From Rickettsia tamurae (lineage in GTDB: Bacteria; Pseudomonadota; Alphaproteobacteria; Rickettsiales; Rickettsiaceae): a stretch of DNA of 64,000 bases. Below, piece after piece: positions 19,152 through 30,314 of the stretch; the stretch's first letter is position 1, and each line of letters opens with the position of its first letter. Location: the NCBI RefSeq assembly GCF_000751075.1, contig NZ_CCMG01000008.1, forward strand, positions 62,001 through 126,000, in the 5' to 3' direction. A program made the position numbers and the translations under genes. The notes below the pieces were generated by a model that saw only the letters and a program-made list of their open reading frames with translations, did not search any database and had not been told where the DNA came from.

Positions 19152-19909
19152 AATAATCGCTTTAAATACAACAAACCATAAATAAACGTACCTAATATAA
19201 TAAACAATGGAGTTAAAGGTAAATCAAAGTAGAAAGAGCTAAATGCGGCACAAAAATTAATAAATAAAGATATAAGAATTGATATTATAATCATCTGGGA
19301 GGGGCTATATGCTACAAACCGTGCAATCATTGCAGGAATAAGTAAAATAGCAGTTACCATAAGTACTCCGACAATCTTTATAGCAGAAAATACCGATAAT
19401 GAGAGAAGAAGTAAAAATATTAGCTCAATAATATTAACCTTTAAACCTTTTATGACTGCAATATCTCTATTGATAATGATAAGAAGAATTTGATTATAAA
19501 AATATACTATAAAGCCTATAATAGTTATTAGGACTACCCCTAGTATAATCAAATCATTAAAAGACACGGATAAAATATCCCCAAACAACAAATTCACTAT
19601 ATTATTCTGCAAAGAAGTAAAATAATTAATAACTAAAGCAACAGCTAGCATAAAGCTAGAAATCAAATTAATAACTGCGTTTTTTTCAGAATTATTTTTA
19701 AAAATAAACACAAAAAACGAAAAAAGAATTGCAACTATTATGCCTGAATATATTAATGGAAAATGTGCTATAATACTTATGCTAGCCGCTAAAAAACTAC
19801 TATGAGCAAGCCCATCGCCGAAATAAATATATCTCTTCCATAGGGCAATACAGCCAAGGGGAGCAAATATGCAGCTAATTAAAATTAAGGCTAGTATTAT
19901 TAAAGTCAT
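19148..19909 (-). CDS. znuB: Zinc/manganese ABC transporter permease (ZnuB-like)
   Basis: A 253-residue inner-membrane permease of the ABC-3 family with seven to eight hydrophobic helices. Family sequence is visible in LGCIALWKRYIYFGDGLAHS near the N-terminus and in KIVGVLMVTAILLIPAM in the second half. It would form the channel for zinc taken up with a ZnuA binding protein and ZnuC ATPase, neither of which is adjacent; separation of these genes is plausible in a reduced genome. Its stop overlaps the tfoX-like start. Metal specificity between Zn and Mn cannot be decided from this sequence. Confidence 0.88.
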   Translation of the reverse strand: MTLIILALILISCIFAPLGCIALWKRYIYFGDGLAHSSFLAASISIIAHFPLIYSGIIVAILFSFFVFIFKNNSEKNAVINLISSFMLAVALVINYFTSLQNNIVNLLFGDILSVSFNDLIILGVVLITIIGFIVYFYNQILLIIINRDIAVIKGLKVNIIELIFLLLLSLSVFSAIKIVGVLMVTAILLIPAMIARFVAYSPSQMIIISILISLFINFCAAFSSFYFDLPLTPLFIILGTFIYGLLYLKRLL

Positions 19910-19944
19910 CTGAGTATATTATATATGTTTGTTGTATGGCCTCT

Positions 19945-19975
19945 TGTCATCCCGTGGTCAAGTCACGGGATGACA
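19945..19975. repeat. Minimal palindrome, gtcatcccgtgg type
   Basis: tgtcatcccgtg and cacgggatgaca form a perfect hairpin with a short loop, between the divergent znuB and ubiG starts. It is the simplest free-standing form of the inner module seen in the composite repeats. Confidence 0.8.
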
Positions 19976-19994
19976 TTGGAAAGAATCATAGACT

Positions 19995-20867
19995 ATGTCT
20001 TCAATCGATAAAAAAGAATTAGAAAAATTTGAGAAAATTTCTCACAATTGGTGGAATAAGGACGGGGAATTCGGTATCTTACACCGAATAAACCCTATTC
20101 GCCTTGAATATATAATAGAGAAAATAACTACGCATTACAATAGACACCTTTCCAAACTCGCTTATAGAGAGGAATTTGTAGGAAACACGCAGCACAGCAC
20201 CGCAGCGTACATAGAAGTACGTGAGGATGCGAGCAGCGGATTGACGCACAAATTACCTCTAGAAGTAGAGTTTGAGAAGATGTCTAACGATATTTCTAAA
20301 TTAGAAATATTAGACGTCGGTTGCGGTGGAGGATTAATTGCAACGCCTTTAGCGGCTCAAGGTTTTAACGTTACAGCCATTGATGCATTGCAAAGTAACA
20401 TTAAAACGGCAACTGCTTATGCTAAGGAAAACGGCGTAAAAATAAATTATTTACAATCTACTATAGAAGAATTACAGAGTGACAAACTATATGATGTGGT
20501 AATTTGTCTTGAGGTTATTGAGCATGTAGAAAACGTGCAGCAATTCATACTGAATTTGGTGAAGCATATTAAGCCCAACGGTATGGCAATAATTTCTACG
20601 ATTAACCGCACTAAAAAAGCTTATGTACTTGGAATAATAGTTGCTGAATATGTTTTAGGTTGGGTGCCTAAAAACACTCATGATTATAGCAAATTCCTAA
20701 AACCATTGGAAATTTACGAAATGCTTACGGATACCGATATTGAAATTAAAGAGCTAAAAGGCTTGGTATATGATCCGATTAAAAATGAATGGACATTAAG
20801 CGATGATATAGATGTAAATTATTTTATGTGTTTGGGGAGAAAGAGTATATGTCATCCCGCGACTTGA
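19995..20867 (+). CDS. ubiG: Ubiquinone O-methyltransferase with in-frame RPE
   Basis: This SAM-dependent enzyme carries out the O-methylation steps of ubiquinone synthesis. The N-terminus has [20 protein letters not shown], the SAM-binding motif I is [15 protein letters not shown], and [11 protein letters not shown] and TRTKKAY-like (INRTKKAYV) follow. The length is 290 residues against about 240 in the usual family. The excess is an insert of about 39 residues (57-95: [19 protein letters not shown] and following), the typical coding reading of the RPE-1 type. A second element supplies the last residues (CHPAT) and the stop. The catalytic motifs are intact, so the enzyme is probably active. 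Confidence 0.93.
   Translation: MSSIDKKELEKFEKISHNWWNKDGEFGILHRINPIRLEYIIEKITTHYNRHLSKLAYREEFVGNTQHSTAAYIEVREDASSGLTHKLPLEVEFEKMSNDISKLEILDVGCGGGLIATPLAAQGFNVTAIDALQSNIKTATAYAKENGVKINYLQSTIEELQSDKLYDVVICLEVIEHVENVQQFILNLVKHIKPNGMAIISTINRTKKAYVLGIIVAEYVLGWVPKNTHDYSKFLKPLEIYEMLTDTDIEIKELKGLVYDPIKNEWTLSDDIDVNYFMCLGRKSICHPAT
20163..20280. repeat. RPE-1-like element translated inside ubiG
   Basis: About 118 bases from tatagagaggaattt to gtagagtttgagaag, with the internal parts gtacatagaagtac and acaaattacctctagaag. It matches intergenic copies at 40624-40752 and 55107-55243 and a worn one near 37629-37740. Read in frame it adds about 39 residues between the N-terminal motif and the SAM-binding motif. 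Confidence 0.85.
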
Positions 20868-20949
20868 TCGCGGGATCCAGTTAAAAATACTAATAATATT
20901 AGTATTTTTAGTTGTTTTCCGGATACCGTGGTCAAGCCACGGTATGACA
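20850..20949. repeat. Palindromic repeat at the 3' end of ubiG
   Basis: tgtcatcccgcgac ... gtggtcaagccacggtatgaca surrounds the core hairpin aaaatactaataatattagtatttt. The left arm overlaps the last codons of ubiG and provides its stop. It lies 33 bases before gltX. Confidence 0.8.
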
Positions 20950-20982
20950 CAGTTCTTAGTATATATTTAAAAAAGATAATAA

Positions 20983-22377
20983 ATGACTAATAGCGTAATT
21001 ACTAGATTTGCTCCGTCACCGACGGGGTTTTTACATATAGGTTCGGCAAGAACTGCCCTTTTTAACTACTTGTTCGCAAAGCATCATAACGGTAAGTTTT
21101 TGCTTCGCATTGAAGACACTGATAAAGAAAGATCAACGAACATCGCAGTAGAAGCTATATTCTCAGATCTAAAATGGCTAGGGCTTGATTGGGACGGTGA
21201 GGTTATATTCCAGTCTAAACGTAATAATCTTTACAAAGAAGCTGCACTAAAATTACTGCAAGACGGTAAAGCATATTATTGTTTTACTAGCCAAGAAGAA
21301 ATAGAAAGACAGCGACAAAAAGCTTTAGAAAATAAACAGCATTTTATTTTTAACAGCGAGTGGCGTGACAAAGAACCATCTACCTACCCTACTGATATTA
21401 AACCGGTAATACGTCTAAAAACTCCAAGAGAGGGCAGCATAACAATTCATGATACCTTACAAGGCGAGGTAATAATTGAAAACTCTCATATAGACGATAT
21501 GGTACTATTAAGAGCAGACGGCACTGCTACTTACATGCTAGCCGTTGTAGTAGACGATCATGATATGGGTATAACTCATATTATTAGAGGTGACGATCAT
21601 TTAACCAATGCAGCAAGGCAAATCGCTATTTATCAGGCTTTCGGCTATGAAGTACCTAGCATGACTCATATACCGTTAATTCATGGAGCAGACGGGGCGA
21701 AATTATCCAAAAGGCATGGAGCATTAGGCGTTGAAGCTTATAAGGGTATGGGATATTTACCGGAAAGTTTGTGTAATTATTTATTGCGTCTTGGATGGAG
21801 TCACGGCGATGATGAAATTATCTCAATGACTCAGGCTATAGAATGGTTTAATCTTGATTCACTCGGTAAATCACCTTCTAAGCTTGATTTTGCTAAGATA
21901 AATAGCCTTAACGCTCATTACTTAAGAATGCTTGACAATGATAGCTTAACTTCAAAGACTGTAGAGATATTGAAACAAAACTATAAGGTTAGCGAGAAGG
22001 AAATAAGCTATATAACCCAAGCAATGCCAAGCTTGTTAGTTAGAAGTGAAACATTACTAGAACTAACACGCCTTGCTCAAATTTATCTCGTAGATTCGCC
22101 TATCATCTACAACCAAGATGCAAAAGAAATTATAGAAAATTGTGATAAGGATTTAATCAAACAAGTTATAGAAAACTTAAGCGAACTTGAGCAGTTTGAT
22201 AAGGAATCCGTACAGAATAAATTTAAAGAAATAGCAACAGCAAACGGCTTAAAGCTGAATGACATTATGAAACCAGTAAGAGCTTTAATAACAGGTATGA
22301 CGGCTTCACCTAGCGTATTTGAAATTGCAGAAATTTTAGGAAAAGAAAATATTTTAAAAAGGTTAAAAATTATATGA
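20983..22377 (+). CDS. gltX: Glutamyl-tRNA synthetase
   Basis: A 464-residue class I synthetase. The HIGH motif is FAPSPTGFLHIGSARTALFN, and the KMSKS equivalent is KLSKRHGALGV. HIIRGDDHLTNAARQ and the helical C-terminal anticodon-binding region are also present. Rickettsia are known to carry two gltX genes and to make Gln-tRNA by GatCAB amidation, so this copy could charge tRNA-Glu, tRNA-Gln or both; sequence reading cannot decide. It overlaps the next gene by four bases (ATGA). Confidence 0.95.
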   Translation: MTNSVITRFAPSPTGFLHIGSARTALFNYLFAKHHNGKFLLRIEDTDKERSTNIAVEAIFSDLKWLGLDWDGEVIFQSKRNNLYKEAALKLLQDGKAYYCFTSQEEIERQRQKALENKQHFIFNSEWRDKEPSTYPTDIKPVIRLKTPREGSITIHDTLQGEVIIENSHIDDMVLLRADGTATYMLAVVVDDHDMGITHIIRGDDHLTNAARQIAIYQAFGYEVPSMTHIPLIHGADGAKLSKRHGALGVEAYKGMGYLPESLCNYLLRLGWSHGDDEIISMTQAIEWFNLDSLGKSPSKLDFAKINSLNAHYLRMLDNDSLTSKTVEILKQNYKVSEKEISYITQAMPSLLVRSETLLELTRLAQIYLVDSPIIYNQDAKEIIENCDKDLIKQVIENLSELEQFDKESVQNKFKEIATANGLKLNDIMKPVRALITGMTASPSVFEIAEILGKENILKRLKII

Positions 22378-22910
22378 AAGATTGTATAAAAAAAATTGCT
22401 TTTGTTTTTAGTGGGTTATTTATAATAACCGGCACTTTTGTTTTGTATAGCATAGAAAACGTCAACGCATCAACGGCACCAAAAAAGTACGGAGCTTGGA
22501 CTTTAAATTGTACTCTTAATAATGAGAAAAAACAACTTTGCTTCTTATCACAACAAATTAATAATCTAGAGAAAGATAAAGAAAAGGAAATATTAGCCAT
22601 TTATCACATAGGTTATTTCAATGGGGAGCAAGAAGAACAGGAATTAAAGATAATCGAAATAGTCCCATCAAATGTTCAAATTCCAGCAGGTACAGTTATT
22701 AATAGCGGTGACAAACGAATATCAGCCGGAAAATACGTAAATTGTACGGTAAACGGCTGTCAGGCTTTAGCTATTATTACAAAAGATGATCTAGACATGA
22801 TTTTATCTAATGATAATTATTTAGAACTAATCACCACTGACGGTAAACAAGCTAAAATTTCATTTATAAAAGACGGTCTAAAGGAAGGTCTAAAAGCTTT
22901 GAGTAGATAG
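22374..22910 (+). CDS. IalB-family exported protein
   Basis: A 178-residue protein with an N-terminal hydrophobic segment (KIAFVFSGLFIITGTFVLYS), probably a signal peptide or anchor. The family core follows: YGAWTLNCTLN near residue 40, a second Cys pair region (CFLSQQ), VQIPAGTVINSGD, and KYVNCTVNGCQALAII. This matches the invasion-associated locus B family, whose members are periplasmic; the Bartonella protein gave the name. A direct role in host invasion is not shown here. It is translationally coupled to gltX by a 4-base overlap, a curious pairing for an exported protein. Confidence 0.85.
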   Translation: MKDCIKKIAFVFSGLFIITGTFVLYSIENVNASTAPKKYGAWTLNCTLNNEKKQLCFLSQQINNLEKDKEKEILAIYHIGYFNGEQEEQELKIIEIVPSNVQIPAGTVINSGDKRISAGKYVNCTVNGCQALAIITKDDLDMILSNDNYLELITTDGKQAKISFIKDGLKEGLKALSR

Positions 22911-22988
22911 TAACGGAATTTAAGTGCTGTTGCATGAAATGCTTTTCATCGTGATTGCGAGCAAGCATTGTTGCGTGAATACTAAACC

Positions 22989-23082
22989 GTCATTGCAAGC
23001 GACTGAAAGAAGCGTGGCAATCTCAGGATTTTGGCACGAGATTGCTTCGTCAAAATTTTCAATTTTTCCTCACACAATGACG
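22989..23082. repeat. Palindromic repeat block after the ialB-family gene
   Basis: gtcattgcaagc at the left and cacaatgac at the right, with ggcaatctcagg and gagattgcttcg inside. It is a diverged copy of the 10143/12303 family. To its left, 22953-22985 carries gcgagcaagcattgttgcgtg, an arm of the second module without its partner. Nothing else is visible in the 22911-23154 gap. Confidence 0.7.
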
Positions 23083-23154
23083 ACTTGGGTATCCACACAA
23101 TAACACCTTGCGTCGCTTAACCCATGACGATACGCTATTAAGTTGCTTTAAAGC

Positions 23155-23869
23155 TTAATTAAGCATCGTGATGATGGTGTCCATGTCCCCAGGTCCCTTA
23201 CCACCTAAACTTGCTTCATATTCAAGAACCCATGATTGATGAAATGCCATGCCTGTATCATCAAGAACATGAAATCCTGCTTCTCTTTCCGGAAGAATTA
23301 TTGAGTGATCCGTAGAAGCAGGTAATTGATGACTCCAAAATGGTTTTTCTTGGCTTATATTTTCAAAAAATGTCTTAAACTCATTAAAAAAGTCAGTAGG
23401 ATGATCAGTGATCGCATATGTATAACCACGTGTTTTATGTGCCATGGTATAATCCCAATGTATATCAAACTTGTCACCAGCTTTTACTTTATGAACATGA
23501 TGGTACTTGCTTCCATCTCTCCAATCAAATGTTTTGTCAGATGAAAATTGTCGCATTTCTGCATCAGTATAATTAACAGAATCTCTCTCATCTTCTTTTC
23601 CACCGCTAAGAAGATGTCCCTCTTTAATTGCCGGTGCACTTAGAGTATCATCAGGAAAGTCAACATCACCAGGAAAGGATTTTTTTCCTCCTTCCATCTC
23701 ATTTTTCTGTGAGCTATCTTAACAACTTTAACTCTTCGCAAACTAAAGCCATTGTCTTCGGTAAGGTTACTGCCCCATGATATGGGGTAACATCTAAGAT
23801 ATGCGAAAATTTCTTATCGTACTCTGCTTTATTAGGAGCTATTTTGTTATCAACTAGTTTTTTAGTCAT
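23155..23869 (-). pseudogene. LPMO/spindolin-like (AA10-type) protein, frameshifted
   Basis: From ATG 23869 one frame has PYHGAVTLPKTMALVCEEL and then stops. After a shift near 23715 the second frame runs 180 codons with VKAGDKFDIHWDYTMAHKTRGY, LPEREAGFHVL and DTGMAFHQSWVLEYE. These resemble lytic polysaccharide monooxygenases of the AA10/spindolin group: the HG start motif, the second copper-ligand histidine in a TxxH-like strand, and the DTxxAFYQ strand. The first histidine is not at the mature N-terminus, because no signal peptide precedes it, and a few residues are missing after FHVL. Either the family has another use here or the gene was already divergent before the frameshift. The family call rests on motifs read by eye. 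Confidence 0.55.
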
Positions 23870-24126
23870 AATTTACCTATTAATTTAAACAGTAAAAGAA
23901 ACTATAGAAAGCTTCTTACTCATAGCAACTTATTTAGAAATACGAACCATAGAACAACAACTATTAAATGTTTGCACTAATTTTATCAAGCAACACTTCC
24001 CTTCAGAATAAAAAGAAATATTTCAAAAAGTCGGTTTACGAAATTTCTTTTTAAAACTTCAAAATAATACAAAATAAATTAAAGAGTATGCAATACTACT
24101 TTAGAAAGAAAAAAAGTGTATATCAG

Positions 24127-24531
24127 CTAAAAATTATTTTTATATTTCCAGTGTGCAGCTTCACCGCTCTCTGCATGATAATGCATCTTATGATCACGTA
24201 TTTGTATCTCTATTTTATAATTATTCTCAGTTGTAATAATAGTATGTAAAGATTGATAGCCGTTTGGTTTAGGATTAAGAATATAATTTTTAAATTTATC
24301 CTTTTCATGCTCATAAAGATCATGAACTACTTTTAAAGCTTTATAACATTTCTCTTCATCTATTACTACTATTCTTATCGCAAAAATATCTGTTAATTCT
24401 TCTAACTTTATACCCTTACGATATAATTTATATAAAATTGATATTGGATGCTTGATCCTACCTGTTATTTGAGCAGCAATATCATGTTTAGATAAATTAT
24501 GATTTAAATGTTTAATAACCCTTTGGAGCAA
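24127..24531 (-). CDS. Stand-alone (p)ppGpp synthetase-domain fragment (RelA/SpoT)
   Basis: 134 residues match the RelA/SpoT synthetase domain: GRIKHPISILYKLYRKG, ELTDIFAIRIVV, NPKPNGYQSLHT and EIQIRDHKMHYHAESGEAAHW. The HD hydrolase, TGS and ACT domains are absent. A TTG start is preferred because a strong ribosome binding site (aaggaggt) ends just before it, which suggests the fragment is really expressed. The first part of the synthetase fold is short, so activity is uncertain. Rickettsia are known to carry split spoT-like genes; a decayed HD-domain fragment lies at 39130-39883. Confidence 0.75.
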   Translation of the reverse strand: MLQRVIKHLNHNLSKHDIAAQITGRIKHPISILYKLYRKGIKLEELTDIFAIRIVVIDEEKCYKALKVVHDLYEHEKDKFKNYILNPKPNGYQSLHTIITTENNYKIEIQIRDHKMHYHAESGEAAHWKYKNNF

Positions 24532-24541
24532 AATTACCTCC

Positions 24542-25235
24542 TTAATTTATACTAATTCAGTTAATAGCTATACTTACGAATAACTAAACACCAATTTAAG
24601 CAATAAACTTATTAAGTTCTATTAATATTTCTAATTAATTTGCTATTTTTAGTAAATATTAATAAAGCCTAGCTTTAGTTGCATATTAATAAGAAAAATT
24701 AAGCTTGTGGCGAGCTTCGCACTACCCTACCCTATTATCTTATCTTTTATCCTAAATTCACATTATTTAGATTTCTTTTAGAACCTAATTTTTTAAGTTT
24801 TATATATAAAATTTAAATTATCTTATTTTAGTCTTTCTTAACTGTATAAATTATAAGATTTTTTTAAAACCTTACTAATTTTAGTTAGCATAGCTTAACC
24901 GACCAAAAGCTAGAAACTTTTATTACTAATTTTTTAAATTAAACGAATATATACACTATAGATTAACCTTGCCTATAGCTTCAACAAGAAATCTATTCTT
25001 ATTTAAACTTTTGATCATCCTATGAGACTGTTAACAAAATATTTACAATCATTTATTAAAATAATTACAAGAAATTCTATATTTTATTTTTTGAGGAAGA
25101 GAGGAAGAGTTTTATTAAAGAATTTATTTTCAAATTAAGCAAAGAATCGCTTTAAAACCCATTTGTTGCATAAATCAGTTTTTCAGTGTCCCTGCTGCGA
25201 CTTGATAATGTGTTGTACGGCACGTTGTTAAAATC
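24542..25235. other. AT-rich region without a recognisable gene
   Basis: About 700 bases with no open frame of useful length on either strand and no RNA gene that I can see. A slightly GC-richer patch (about 24706-24740, cttgtggcgagcttcgc) is the only compositional change. It is probably the remnant of deleted genes. Confidence 0.5.
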
Positions 25236-25424
25236 GTCATTGCAAGCAGGCATTGCCTGCGTGGACCAGTTTCTTAATTGTCATCCCGCGAGCTTGTAGC
25301 GGGATCCAGTTTAAAATACTAATATTATTAGTATTTTTAGTTGTTTTCTGGATACCGTGGTCAAGCCATGATATGACATTGAACAGGTTTTTCGGTCCAC
25401 GCAACAATGCCTCCTCGCAATGAG
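25236..25424. repeat. Composite nested palindrome downstream of groEL
   Basis: Outer gtcattgcaagc / cctcgcaatga. Next ggcattgcctgcgtggacc / ggtccacgcaacaatgcc. Then tgtcatcccgcgagc / gatatgacat, and a core aaaatactaatattattagtatttt. It has the same module order as the 3377 and 30776 composites. It lies about 70 bases past the groEL stop. Confidence 0.8.
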
Positions 25425-25495
25425 GGGAACGAGCAATACAACAAAACGGGTTTATTAGACCTATTGCATAACCTATCTTATGGGGAGATATAGAC

Positions 25496-27465
<1,970 letters not shown>

Positions 27466-27500
27466 TTTAACCTCCAATTATTAAATCTTTAAATGTACAT

Positions 27501-27530
27501 ACTATATATATTCTATTTTTGTTAATTCAA
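27501..27530 (-). promoter_or_regulatory. Predicted groESL promoter
   Basis: On the minus strand ccccTTGAAT (TTGAAT at 27530-27525) precedes a tatatagt -10 region (27508-27501) at a spacing of 16-18. The ccTTGAA part resembles a sigma-32 -35 box, but no cccc-type -10 follows, so this could be a sigma-70 or mixed promoter. Confidence 0.45.
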
Positions 27531-27562
27531 GGGGCAAGAATAAAAATTTTTTTATTAGAGGT

Positions 27563-29384
27563 CTATTCTTTCTCAAAATCCTCTAAACTAGTGCCGTGTT
27601 TAGTTTTACTCCATTTGAAAGGATAAAAAATTATTTCAAATACTGCTTTATATGAAGCTACAGTATATAATATAAAATAACTAGCCCATAAGATCAAAGC
27701 TACTATATCCTGAAATTTTACTTTTCCGCTTTTTAAAGAATTTTTTAATATATACGAGCAGTACTATAAAGATATAAAAGCGAAAAAATACTATTAATAA
27801 GCCATAAATAATTAATTATAGAATTTTTATTTATAACAATAGAAAATATTATAAAGGGTAAACTCCAAAAATTATAAGTAGATAAGCCGATGAAAAATGT
27901 AAATTGTTATTACTTGCAATAAAGTAAACTTTTGGTATTTATCTTTTTGTGCTTTAAATACAAAAAATGTTTGCAAAAAGCCTTTAATCCAAAGTGATCT
28001 TTGATTTAGCCAATTACCTAAACTATTCGGAGCTTCTTCTAGAGTATAGGAATTAAGGATAGCTACTTTATAGTTCTGTGAGTAAATTCTTACACCAAGC
28101 TCGGCATCTTCTGTTACATTATAAGCATCCCATCCGCCAAGCTTATTTAATATGTCCGTTTTAAAATGATTACTAGTACCCCCAAAGAGGTGTAGGAAGT
28201 TTTAGCAAACTCAATCCTTTCAAGATATATTCAAACCATAAACTATATTCTATATTAAACATTTTGGTTAAAATATTCTCATTTTTATTATAAAAATTGA
28301 GCTTAGCTTGAAGACAAACATATTCATCAGATAAACTTCTAAACATTGTTAGAGCTTTAAGTAGCTGTTCAGGTTTATCTTCAGCATCATATACTACTAG
28401 ATACTCACCACGTGAATATTCTAGAGCATAATTAAGGGCTTTGGCTTAGTTCTTGGTAAACTTTTCGGAACAGATATAACATGAAAATAAGACGGTAAAT
28501 TATATAAGGCTACTTCTTTAATCATTAGATAATCGTCATCTTCGATAATAATTTTAACGTCTAGCTTATCTTTTGGGTAATTAATTAATGAAATATTTTT
28601 AATTATTGACCTTAATTTACTTAATTCTTTATATAACGGTACTAAAACTGTATAAACTGGTAAAGCTTTTTCCTCATTCTGAGAAATTTTTGGTTTCGCC
28701 TGATAATCTTGGATACTACTTGCTTTGTCGTCTATGTAAGGTCTCATGTCATTCCCACGAAAGCGGGAATGACATAGAAGAGTGTAGGAATGACATTTGT
28801 ACCGAAGGCAATTCCCTTACTGCCCTTATAAATAACAGAGATTTTAAAATATTTTGCAAACAATAGCTTATATTATTAGCAACATGAAATAAAACCGGCA
28901 GATAAATCAATGTGGATATAAACACGACGAAAAATATTATTATTTTATTGGTATAATTAATATTCTTAGCAATAATCGGTCTGACTTTAAATTCAAGAGC
29001 ATATTTTGCTTTGATACTAGTTAAATGGGCGAAATTTTTTTCTAATAATTTATAAAAATAATATTTCTTGATCAGCATTATAGATCTAAAAATATTATTA
29101 TTACTAAACAATATTTTTAGATCATTTATAGCAGTTATTTTATTACCGTGAACATCTTCATATATAAAATAACCATTCACTACATAGGCTTGTATATAAG
29201 AATAATTATAAATTTTAATATAAGAAATATTGCTTATTAGCGGCAATATTTTATTTTCATATAATATATCAATCATTATCTCATTATCGATAATAGCTTT
29301 TAAATTAGTAGCTTGTTTTTTACCTAATAAGTTTTTATCTCTGATTATCTGTAATATTATATCTTCATCTATACATCTAACCAT
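27563..29384 (-). pseudogene. Family 2 glycosyltransferase, disrupted
   Basis: Pieces in several frames form one membrane glycosyltransferase. 29384-28867 holds an N-terminal domain (CIDEDIILQIIRDKNLLGKK and following) and two membrane helices. 28747-28450 holds the GT2 start (VYTVLVPLYKELSKL, VKIIIEDDD). Further frames to 27563 contain EYLVVYDAEDKPE, GWDAYNVTEDAELGVR, the NQRSLWIKGFLQT motif (the Q-R-x-R-W equivalent) and a C-terminal FYPFKWSKTKHGTS. A palindromic repeat at 28746-28775 lies exactly at one break. The intact ancestor probably made a beta-linked surface polysaccharide together with the envelope protein encoded just upstream. Confidence 0.75.
28746..28775. repeat. Short palindrome in the glycosyltransferase pseudogene
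   Basis: atgtcattcccacg and cgggaatgacat form a hairpin of the same type as 1391-1422 and 63286-63323. It coincides with the break between the N-terminal half and the catalytic half of the gene. Confidence 0.75.
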
Positions 29385-30314
29385 GCTAAAAAACTTATAC
29401 CTGATATTTTATATTTCTTATTTGAAAGGCTGCGATCCCAAAAATAACCGATTTGAGTAGTGATTGAATTTTTATTTTCCTTACCGAAATTAATTATCTT
29501 TGCAATTCCTAGCTGCTCATAAACTGAACTATCACATACATAGCCGTAATTTTGCCGAGTATGGTATTTTGTAAAACTTGTAAACATTATGCCATTTTTT
29601 AATTTAATCCCCTCACAAGTAGAAAAATCATAATACATTTTCTTAGAACCGAGATTATTAATTGAATGTCCAAGGCTAAATATATTTTGATTAAAGATAG
29701 TAATAGAACGGATATTTTTAGACATTCCCATTAATAATGATACTTCCTCTAAAAAATCTTCTTTAAGTTTTTTACTCTTACTCATTAAAATTTTAGGCTG
29801 AGCCGAAATAACAAAATCGTTATCTTCAAATAGCTTCAATTTATAGTAAATAGAAACATCCGTGCTTATGTTTATCCGTGCTTATGTTTATCCGTGCTTA
29901 TGTTTATCCGCGCTTATGTTTTTTTCATTCAAAAATTTATCTTCTTTGTACAAAAAATGTACTCCAATATTTTGATTATCGGTAATACCGTATTCTACAG
30001 TACTACTTACAAATTGCTCTCTTGGTAAGATGATAATTCTACTATCTTCTGCTCTAATCTTTTTATTTGTCGTAAGATTTTTGCATGAAGACTCGGCTGA
30101 TCACTCACTTTTTTGAGGTATTTCCATAGATAAGCTACTCTTTCTCTTATGTATAAAACGGCTTTTTCTCGTTTTTTGATATCTTATTAACTTTATTACC
30201 CCCTACAATATATCTATATCTTCCCTGCTCTAACAACCATGCCGAGACATGCACCTTATTAATATTTAAAATAATTATAAGACATATTAGACAATAATAT
30301 AATCTTAATGCCAT
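29369..30314 (-). pseudogene. Exported, probably outer-membrane protein, decayed
   Basis: ATG 30314 begins a signal-peptide-like sequence (LRLYYCLICLIIILNINKV) followed by AWLLEQGRYRYIVGG and a stop at codon 55. Later frames give EDSRIIILPREQFVSSTVEYG and a long stretch (29839-29369) with beta-rich segments such as TIFNQNIFSLG and TQIGYFWDRSLSNK, ending in Leu-Asp-Val. Alternating hydrophobic residues suggest a beta barrel. A 16-base tandem repeat (29858-29921) interrupts the middle. It overlaps the glycosyltransferase start by 16 bases. The two genes were probably one operon and decayed together. Family not recognised. Confidence 0.55.
29858..29921. repeat. Tandem repeat, four 16-base units
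   Basis: Four consecutive copies of atccgtgcttatgttt, the last with one change (atccgcgc). Sixteen is not a multiple of three, so copy-number change shifts the frame of the surrounding pseudogene. Confidence 0.92.

Noticed and set aside
23887-24010. Plus-strand stretch of about 40 codons (TIESFLLIATYLEIRTIEQQ and following)
   Set aside because: It could be a remnant of a gene, but there is no start, no ribosome site and no family resemblance; not enough to call.
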